Shown: positions 7,919 to 12,056 of the stretch, in pieces
How positions within the stretch are numbered: the stretch's first letter is position 1
Layout: each line of letters opens with the position of its first letter
Assembly: GCA_023386795.1 (NCBI GenBank)
Contig: JAEWJB010000031.1
Span: forward strand, 1-12,056
Reading direction: 5' to 3'
DNA from: Pseudomonadota bacterium
Lineage (GTDB): Bacteria; Pseudomonadota; Gammaproteobacteria; Xanthomonadales; Xanthomonadaceae
Length of the DNA: 12,056 nt
Notes under the pieces: generated by a model
The model's input: only the letters and a program-made list of their open reading frames with translations
What the model was told of the DNA's origin: nothing
Databases searched by the model: none
Position numbers and translations under genes: made by a program

Positions 7919-8110
7919 ATGGGCAACCTCAGTCTCTGGTTATGGATGTTGATCGGGGTCTTGGTATTCGGCGTCCTCGTGCCAGGTGCCCTGGCCGCCT
8001 GGATGATCCGGTGGCCCCCTGGCCGTTCGACGGCGCGGCCGATGGTCGTCGGGTCGGAGCGGCCCGATGAGTTGGCGCGTCGTTCCGGGGTTTTCCGCGA
8101 TCTGGCCTGA
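7919..8110 (+). CDS. Small single-pass membrane protein, unknown function
   Basis: The 63-residue reading frame has one strongly hydrophobic helix, about residues 6-30 (LWLWMLIGVLVFGVLVPGAL onward). A basic segment (RWPPGRSTARP) and a polar tail follow. An AAAGGGA at 7907-7913 sits five bases before the ATG, a good ribosome site and better than those of most neighbours. The last 44 bases overlap the start of the lytic transglycosylase frame in another phase, which suggests translational coupling and a role at the envelope. I do not recognise the family. It could be a chance frame, but the helix plus ribosome site favour a real gene. Confidence 0.55.
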   Translation: MGNLSLWLWMLIGVLVFGVLVPGALAAWMIRWPPGRSTARPMVVGSERPDELARRSGVFRDLA

Positions 8111-10280
8111 GCGGTGGCGCGTCCTGCGCGCCGGGCTGCTGGTAGGCGGCCTGTGGGGCTGCGCGCCTGCATTCGCGGCTGAAGACGTTTCGTGGCAGCG
8201 TTGCCTGGAGACCCTGCGCGCCGGCGCGCAGGCAAAGGGCATCGACGCCGCTACGTTCGACCAGCAACTTGCCGGGATTCAGCCCGACGCCAGCGTGCTG
8301 CCCCTGCTCGATGCGCAACCGGAATTCACCACGCCGCTGTGGGACTACCTGGCCGGCCTGGTCGACGAGGAGCGCGTGGCGGACGGCAAGGCGTTCCTGG
8401 CGCGTTATCGCCCGCTGCTCGACAGCATCGCCGCGCAGTACGGGGTGGATGCCGAGACGGTGGTGGCGGTATGGGGCGTGGAGAGCGATTACGGCCGGGT
8501 TACCGGCAAGCGCCCGTTGCTGGTGTCGCTGGCGACGCTGTCGTGCGAAGGGCGCCGCCAACCCTTTTTCCGTGGCGAGCTGTTCGCGCTGCTGCAGCTG
8601 CTGCAGGACGGCGACCTGGCCTCGGCACCCACTGGCTCATGGGCCGGTGCATTCGGGCAGACCCAGTTCATGCCCACGACCTACCGACGGGTCGCGGTGG
8701 ACGGCGATGGCGACGGGCGGCGCGACCTCGTAGACAGCGTGCCCGATGCGCTGGCATCGACGGCGAATTACCTGGCGCGCGCGGGATGGGAAAGCGGGCA
8801 GCCGTGGGGCGAGGAGGTCGTGCTGCCCGAGGGGTTTGATGCCGCCCGCGCCGGCCGCAAGCTGCGCCGGCCCTGGCGGGAATGGCGCGCGCTGGGCGTG
8901 CGCGAGGTCGAGGGCCGGCCTTCGCACCTGTCGCGCGTCACTGACGACACTCCGGCTGCCGTGCTGTTGCCTACCGGAGCGCAGGGGCCGGCGTTTCTTG
9001 TCTTCGCCAACTACGACGCGATCTACGCTTACAACGCAGCGGAGAGCTATGCGTTGGCGATCGCCTTGCTTTCAGACCGCCTGCGTGGCGAACCGGGACT
9101 GGCAACCGCTTGGCCGACCCCGGATCCAGGCCTGGATCGCGCCCACCGTCGTGAGCTGCAGCGCCTGCTGATCGCGCGCGGACATGCGGTGGGCACGGCC
9201 GATGGCATGCTGGGTGCCGCGACCCGCCGCGCCATCCAGGCCGAACAACAGCGGCTGGGCCTGCAGCCCGCCGATGGCAGGGCAGGGCAGTCTGTTCTGG
9301 CCGCCCTCAAAGCCGAAGCGCCGGGCCCCGCTGTGTCGAAAGGCACCGCTTTCAAACTGCCGGCCGCCTATCCCCATTTCGTCCAATCCCCCATCGTGAG
9401 CAAGCACCGCGCCATGAAAGACATTCCCGGCCTGAGTACAGGCGACTTCCACGGCTTCCCCTCGCTGCTGGTCAGCACGCCGCACTCCACGGCCGCCATC
9501 AGCCTGTTTGGCGGGCAGCTGCTGTCCTTCGTCCCGGCCGGCCAGGAGGACGTGATGTGGCTCTCGCCGCTGGCCAAGCCGACGCCGACGCCGATCCGCG
9601 GTGGTACGCCGGTGTGCTGGCCGTACTTCGGCCGGCAGGACCAGACCGGTGATGTGCCCGCGCATGGGTTCGTGCGGACCTTGCCATGGCAGCTGCTGGA
9701 TGCAAGCCGCGAAGCCGATGGCACGATCGTGCTGCATCTGGCGCCCCCGGCGATGGACGACCTGGCGCTGCGCCTGCGCATGACCGTGCGCGTCGGGCGT
9801 ACGTTGGAGCAGTCGCTGGAAACGGAGAACGTAAGCGGCGAAACGGTGCGCTTCACCCAGGCGCTGCACAACTACTTCCATGTCGGCGATGCGCTGCAGG
9901 TCAGTGCCGAAGGCGTCGACGGGCTGGATTACCTCGACAAGTTCGAGAACTACGCGGTGACGCACCGCCAGCAGGGGGACTGGAGCCTGCGCGATCCTCG
10001 TGACCCGGGCCGCAGCGACCGCATCTACCTGCAGGCAGGTGGCCGCTACCGTCTGGTTGACCCTGTCCTGCGCCGTCGTATCGAACTGCGTACCGAAGGC
10101 AGCCAGACCCTGGTGGCCTGGAACCCAGGCGAAGCGGGCGCGGCGAAGATGGACGACGTTCGTGACGGCTGGCGCCAATATGTCTGCCTGGAGGCGGCAA
10201 ACGCGGGACCGGATGTGATCGAACTGGCACCGGGGGCGCGCCACGTACTGCGCCAGATCATCGACAGCCAGGCGCTGTAG
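8067..10280 (+). CDS. MltB-type lytic transglycosylase fused in frame to YeaD-type mutarotase
   Basis: A single 737-codon frame with two unrelated parts. Residues 1-38 look like a signal peptide (hydrophobic RAGLLVGGLWGCAPAFAA, cleavage likely after AFA or AFAA). C32 is in a poor lipobox because of the Trp before the Gly. Residues 39-345 are an SLT_2/MltB domain that cleaves peptidoglycan to 1,6-anhydromuropeptides in the periplasm. The catalytic Glu is E139 in VWGVESDYGR, and SWAGAFGQTQFMPTTY spans 191-206. Residues about 356-415 are a peptidoglycan-binding domain (RRELQRLLIARGHAVGTADG). A 34-residue linker of no recognisable domain joins this to residues 450-737, a complete YeaD mutarotase. 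GGAG at 8056-8059 lies seven bases before the ATG. Transglycosylases of this type normally end near residue 415-420, so the fusion is abnormal: a lost stop codon, a real fusion, or a sequence error. Confidence 0.85.
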   Translation: MSWRVVPGFSAIWPERWRVLRAGLLVGGLWGCAPAFAAEDVSWQRCLETLRAGAQAKGIDAATFDQQLAGIQPDASVLPLLDAQPEFTTPLWDYLAGLVDEERVADGKAFLARYRPLLDSIAAQYGVDAETVVAVWGVESDYGRVTGKRPLLVSLATLSCEGRRQPFFRGELFALLQLLQDGDLASAPTGSWAGAFGQTQFMPTTYRRVAVDGDGDGRRDLVDSVPDALASTANYLARAGWESGQPWGEEVVLPEGFDAARAGRKLRRPWREWRALGVREVEGRPSHLSRVTDDTPAAVLLPTGAQGPAFLVFANYDAIYAYNAAESYALAIALLSDRLRGEPGLATAWPTPDPGLDRAHRRELQRLLIARGHAVGTADGMLGAATRRAIQAEQQRLGLQPADGRAGQSVLAALKAEAPGPAVSKGTAFKLPAAYPHFVQSPIVSKHRAMKDIPGLSTGDFHGFPSLLVSTPHSTAAISLFGGQLLSFVPAGQEDVMWLSPLAKPTPTPIRGGTPVCWPYFGRQDQTGDVPAHGFVRTLPWQLLDASREADGTIVLHLAPPAMDDLALRLRMTVRVGRTLEQSLETENVSGETVRFTQALHNYFHVGDALQVSAEGVDGLDYLDKFENYAVTHRQQGDWSLRDPRDPGRSDRIYLQAGGRYRLVDPVLRRRIELRTEGSQTLVAWNPGEAGAAKMDDVRDGWRQYVCLEAANAGPDVIELAPGARHVLRQIIDSQAL
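9414..10280 (+). CDS. yeaD: D-hexose-6-phosphate mutarotase (YeaD-type), likely internal start
   Basis: Read from the internal ATG at 9414, this is a 288-residue protein, close to the usual YeaD length of about 290. The family is cytoplasmic and interconverts alpha and beta anomers of glucose-6-phosphate and related sugars. Visible motifs are RGGTPVCWPYFG (62-73), AHGFVR (83-88), LHNYFHVGD (151-159), WNPGE (236-240) and VCLEAAN (257-263). H152 and E260 are the probable catalytic acid and base by analogy with galactose mutarotase-like enzymes. The sequence is in the same frame as the upstream transglycosylase with no stop between. If made only as the fusion, it would carry a signal peptide and be exported away from its phosphorylated substrate. 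Independent initiation at 9414 is therefore more plausible, although no strong ribosome site precedes it. Confidence 0.8.
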   Translation: MKDIPGLSTGDFHGFPSLLVSTPHSTAAISLFGGQLLSFVPAGQEDVMWLSPLAKPTPTPIRGGTPVCWPYFGRQDQTGDVPAHGFVRTLPWQLLDASREADGTIVLHLAPPAMDDLALRLRMTVRVGRTLEQSLETENVSGETVRFTQALHNYFHVGDALQVSAEGVDGLDYLDKFENYAVTHRQQGDWSLRDPRDPGRSDRIYLQAGGRYRLVDPVLRRRIELRTEGSQTLVAWNPGEAGAAKMDDVRDGWRQYVCLEAANAGPDVIELAPGARHVLRQIIDSQAL

Positions 10281-10286
10281 CGCGGA

Positions 10287-10308
10287 CGCGCCGCCTGCGG
10301 GCGGCGCG
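10287..10308 (+). terminator. GC-rich hairpin after the mutarotase
   Basis: CGCGCCGCC (10287-10295), loop TGCG, GGCGGCGCG (10300-10308) forms a perfect 9-bp GC stem six bases past the stop codon. CTTCATT follows, a poor T-run. It is a likely intrinsic or Rho-assisted terminator separating this unit from the MFS gene. Confidence 0.6.
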
Positions 10309-10348
10309 CTTCATTACACTGCGGACTTCCGTGTCGGGGTCCCGCACC

Positions 10349-11593
10349 ATGCATGCGTCGTTTCCGGTTCAAGGGCCGCGCCGCGCGGCGATGATCTTCA
10401 TCTTCGTCACCGTGCTGATCGATGTCTTGTCGTTTGGCGTGGTGATCCCCGTCCTGCCGAACCTGGTGCGACAGTTCACCGGCGGCGACTATGCCGACGC
10501 CGCGCATTGGATCGGCTGGTTCGGCTTCCTGTTCGCCGCGATCCAGTTCTTCTGCTCCCCGATCCAGGGCGCGCTGTCGGATCGCTATGGTCGGCGCGCG
10601 GTGATCCTGCTGTCGTGCTTTGGCCTGGGCATGGATTTCCTGCTGATGGCCGTCGCGCACACATTGCCGCTGCTGCTGTTGGCGCGCGTGTTCTCAGGCG
10701 TGTTCTCGGCGAGCTTTTCCACCGCCAATGCCTATATCGCCGACGTCACCGCGCCGGAGAAGCGGGCGCAGGCCTATGGGCTGTTGGGAGCGGCCTTCGG
10801 CATCGGGTTCGTGGCCGGACCCTTGATCGGCGGGTGGCTGGGTGGCTTCGGGCTTCGCTGGCCCTTCTGGTTTGCGGCGGCCCTGTCGCTGACCAACTTC
10901 CTCTACGGCTGGTTCGTGCTGCCGGAGTCGCTGTCGCAGGACAAGCGCAGCCCGCGCTTCGACTGGGGCCACGCCAATCCATTCGGTGCGCTGAAGCTGC
11001 TGCGCAGCTATCCCTCCGTGTTTGGCCTGGCGGCGGTGATCTTCCTCGCCAACCTCGCGCATTACGTGTATCCCAGCATCTTCGTGCTGTTCGCCGGCTA
11101 CCTGTATGGCTGGGGACCCAGGGAAGTCAGCTGGGTGCTGGCTTTGGTGGGCGTGTGCAGCATTGTCGTCAACGCCTTGCTGGTGGGCCGTATCGTGGCG
11201 TGGTTGGGAGAGCGGCGCGCGCTGCTGTTCGGCTTGGGTTGCGGCGTGGTGGGTTTCGTCATCTATGGGTTGGCGGGCAGCGGCCCAGCTTTTCTCGTCG
11301 GCGTACCGATCAGCTCGCTCTGGGCCGTCGCCGGACCCGCTGCGCAGGCGCTCATCACTCGGCGCGTGGGCGCCGAAGTGCAGGGCCGCATTCAAGGCGC
11401 CCTGATGAGCCTTGTCAGCCTCGCTGGCGTTGCAGGTCCGTTGTTGTTCGCCAACGTCTTCGCGTGGGGCATCGACAAGCATGCGGGCCCTCATTTGCCG
11501 GGTGCGCCCTGGCTGCTTGCGGGGGCGCTGCTCGCGTGTGGTTGGCTGGTGGCGTGGTGGCGTGCGGCCGTTCCGGCACGCACGCCTACTTGA
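10349..11593 (+). CDS. TetA-like (TCR family) MFS transporter
   Basis: The 414-residue inner-membrane protein has about twelve hydrophobic helices and belongs to the major facilitator superfamily, drug:H+ antiporter group. It most resembles TetA/TCR proteins. Helix 1 contains the acidic residue D25 in VTVLIDVLSFGVVIPVLPNL. Motif A, GALSDRYGRRA, is at 74-84 with D78. Motif C-like GIGFVAGPLIGG is at 151-162, as expected for antiporters. A central cytoplasmic loop (about 193-215, PESLSQDKRSPRFDWG) divides the halves. The ATG at 10349 is preferred; a GTG at 10331 would add six residues. No divergent tetR-like gene is present, so a classical tetracycline-resistance unit is not supported. This is more likely a chromosomal efflux homologue of unknown substrate. 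Confidence 0.92.
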   Translation: MHASFPVQGPRRAAMIFIFVTVLIDVLSFGVVIPVLPNLVRQFTGGDYADAAHWIGWFGFLFAAIQFFCSPIQGALSDRYGRRAVILLSCFGLGMDFLLMAVAHTLPLLLLARVFSGVFSASFSTANAYIADVTAPEKRAQAYGLLGAAFGIGFVAGPLIGGWLGGFGLRWPFWFAAALSLTNFLYGWFVLPESLSQDKRSPRFDWGHANPFGALKLLRSYPSVFGLAAVIFLANLAHYVYPSIFVLFAGYLYGWGPREVSWVLALVGVCSIVVNALLVGRIVAWLGERRALLFGLGCGVVGFVIYGLAGSGPAFLVGVPISSLWAVAGPAAQALITRRVGAEVQGRIQGALMSLVSLAGVAGPLLFANVFAWGIDKHAGPHLPGAPWLLAGALLACGWLVAWWRAAVPARTPT

Positions 11594-11659
11594 GGCATCA
11601 GGCGCTCGCGCGCCGGCAGGTGCGCGCGTATCGCACGCCATCGATGACGCGCACAAGAG

Positions 11660-11687
11660 TTGACGCTTCGTGCTGCATCGCTAAACT
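11660..11687 (+). promoter_or_regulatory. Tandem promoter P1 (weakest)
   Basis: TTGACG at 11660-11665, a 16-bp spacer and TAAACT at 11682-11687. The discriminator GCGCCACC is GC-rich. The -10 box is the poorest of the four, and the spacer lacks the A-run shared by P2-P4. Confidence 0.6.
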
Positions 11688-11755
11688 GCGCCACCTCGTC
11701 AACGACAACGCTTCGGCGCAAACGCGGACGACGCCAACCTCGCTTTCACAGGGTG

Positions 11756-11783
11756 TTGACGGAATGAAAAAGCCGGCTAAGAT
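11756..11783 (+). promoter_or_regulatory. Tandem promoter P2
   Basis: TTGACG at 11756-11761, a 16-bp spacer containing AAAAA, and TAAGAT at 11778-11783. The discriminator GTGCGGCTCGC is GC-rich. It aligns base for base with P3 and P4 across most of the core, so the three are probably tandem duplicates. Confidence 0.8.
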
Positions 11784-11792
11784 GTGCGGCTC

Positions 11793-11830
11793 GCTTCGAC
11801 GAAATGACCTTCGGGTCACGCGAACGAAGC
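11793..11830 (+). other. Hairpin at the 5' end of the P2 transcript
   Basis: GCTTCG (11793-11798) pairs with CGAAGC (11825-11830). Inside it TGACC (11805-11809), loop TTCG, and GGTCA (11814-11818) pair perfectly. The expected start of the P2 transcript is near 11790, so the RNA would begin almost directly with this stem capped by a stable UUCG tetraloop. Confidence 0.7.
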
Positions 11831-11854
11831 AATCAACTCCTCGGAAACGAAGTG

Positions 11855-11882
11855 TTGACGAATCAAAAAAGTCCGCTATGAT
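11855..11882 (+). promoter_or_regulatory. Tandem promoter P3
   Basis: TTGACG at 11855-11860, a 16-bp spacer containing AAAAAA, and TATGAT at 11877-11882 (one mismatch to consensus). The discriminator GGCGGGCTCGC is GC-rich, the property associated with ppGpp/DksA control of rRNA promoters. Confidence 0.85.
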
Positions 11883-11890
11883 GGCGGGCT

Positions 11891-11923
11891 CGCTTCAGGG
11901 AAAAGCCTTCGGGCGCTGAAGCG
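11891..11923 (+). other. Hairpin at the 5' end of the P3 transcript
   Basis: CGCTTCAG (11891-11898) pairs with CTGAAGCG (11916-11923), an 8-bp stem. Inside it GCC (11905-11907), loop TTCG, and GGC (11912-11914) form a second helix. The expected P3 start is near 11889, so the hairpin begins about two bases into the RNA. Confidence 0.7.
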
Positions 11924-11945
11924 GTCAACGGCTCGAAACGAGGTG

Positions 11946-11973
11946 TTGACGGAAGCAAAAAGCCCGCTATAAT
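11946..11973 (+). promoter_or_regulatory. Tandem promoter P4 (strongest, perfect -10)
   Basis: TTGACG at 11946-11951, a 16-bp spacer containing AAAAA, and a perfect TATAAT at 11968-11973. The discriminator GGGCGGCTCGC is GC-rich. It is the promoter nearest the presumed 16S gene and the best match to the sigma-70 consensus in the window. Confidence 0.9.
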
Positions 11974-11981
11974 GGGCGGCT

Positions 11982-12006
11982 CGCTCGGACGGAAACGTCG
12001 GTAGCG
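11982..12006 (+). other. Hairpin at the 5' end of the P4 transcript
   Basis: CGCT (11982-11985) pairs with AGCG (12003-12006). Inside it GACG (11988-11991), loop GAAA, and CGTC (11996-11999) pair. The loop is a GNRA tetraloop rather than the UUCG of the upstream copies. The predicted P4 start is near 11980. Confidence 0.6.
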
Positions 12007-12037
12007 AAAAGGGAAAGGCGCTGAGGCCGGCCCCGAA

Positions 12038-12048
12038 GTTCTTTGACA
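12038..12048 (+). promoter_or_regulatory. boxA-like antitermination site
   Basis: GTTCTTTGACA closely resembles the bacterial rRNA boxA (TGCTCTTTAACA), where NusB/NusE bind to the nascent leader RNA to build the antitermination complex. It lies about 58 bases downstream of the predicted P4 start and the window ends eight bases later, as expected shortly before 16S rRNA. Confidence 0.7.
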
Positions 12049-12056
12049 GTGTGCGC

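Larger units (their letters stand above)
11594..12056 (+). promoter_or_regulatory. rRNA-operon promoter and leader region (presumed)
   Basis: These 463 bases have no credible gene. They hold four sigma-70 promoters in tandem (11660, 11756, 11855, 11946), a hairpin after each, and a boxA-like site at 12038. Tandem strong promoters with GC-rich discriminators followed by boxA are typical of rrn operons, and the boxA is the kind found shortly before 16S rRNA. The 16S gene itself is not in the window, so the assignment is an inference. A tRNA or translation-factor operon is the main alternative. A small GC hairpin at 11601-11614 (GGCGC-TCGC-GCGCC) is the only possible terminator for the upstream MFS gene. 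Confidence 0.8.

Noticed and set aside
9072..10244. A 390-codon minus-strand frame opposite the mutarotase
   Set aside because: The plus strand has all YeaD motifs. The minus frame has no recognisable protein and no ribosome site that I could see.
10349..11593. Tetracycline-resistance determinant
   Set aside because: The transporter is TetA-like, but there is no tetR neighbour, no mobile element, and base composition matches the surroundings. Family resemblance does not show the substrate.
10507..11919. A 470-codon plus-strand frame overlapping the MFS gene and the promoter region
   Set aside because: It is out of phase with the clear MFS transporter and would run through three promoters; its translation is not membrane-like.
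1..12056. CRISPR arrays, tRNA genes, insertion sequences or attachment sites
   Set aside because: No regular short repeats with unique spacers, cloverleaf sequences, transposase frames or flanking direct repeats were found. The only regular repeat is the promoter set at the right end.

Overview
This is a GC-rich bacterial chromosome segment. Codon use, the FolE sequence and the overall gene types resemble the Xanthomonadaceae (Stenotrophomonas, Pseudoxanthomonas, Luteimonas or Lysobacter-like). That placement is an inference from protein resemblance; no search was run. Nothing marks the window as a mobile island: there is no integrase, transposase, tRNA or CRISPR array.

Layout. Positions 1-101 hold a C10G10 tract and GC-rich DNA ahead of folE (GTP cyclohydrolase I, 102-707). 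A tightly packed three-gene operon follows on the same strand (736-6506). It encodes a DUF3375 protein (MksF/JetA), a DUF4194 protein (MksE/JetB) and a 1202-residue SMC/SbcC-like ATPase (MksB/JetC). This is the core of an MksBEF condensin or Wadjet system. The nuclease subunit JetD/MksG that would complete a Wadjet system is not in the window. The ATPase also ends in an unusual Lys/Ala/Pro tail like that of histone H1. A hairpin at 6510-6534 separates this operon from a convergent TauE/SafE permease gene (6534-7343, minus strand). A small SEC-C zinc-motif protein of the YchJ type (7418-7819) is divergent from the permease.

The next block starts with a 63-residue one-helix membrane protein (7919-8110). 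It overlaps a long frame (8067-10280) in which a periplasmic MltB-type lytic transglycosylase runs, with no stop codon, into a complete YeaD-type hexose-6-phosphate mutarotase. A GC-rich hairpin follows, then a TetA-like MFS transporter (10349-11593).

The last 463 bases contain no gene. They hold four evenly spaced sigma-70 promoters, all TTGACG with a 16-bp spacer, about 91-99 bp apart. The -10 boxes improve stepwise to a perfect TATAAT. Three of the promoters are followed within about 2-3 bases of the predicted start by a hairpin, two of them with TTCG loops and one with a GAAA loop. A boxA-like antitermination sequence follows at the window edge. I read this as the promoter and leader region of an rRNA operon whose 16S gene lies just past the window.

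The most interesting points are the nuclease-less Mks/Wadjet operon with its histone-like tail, the transglycosylase-mutarotase fusion frame, and the promoter-hairpin modules with covarying stems before the presumed rRNA operon.
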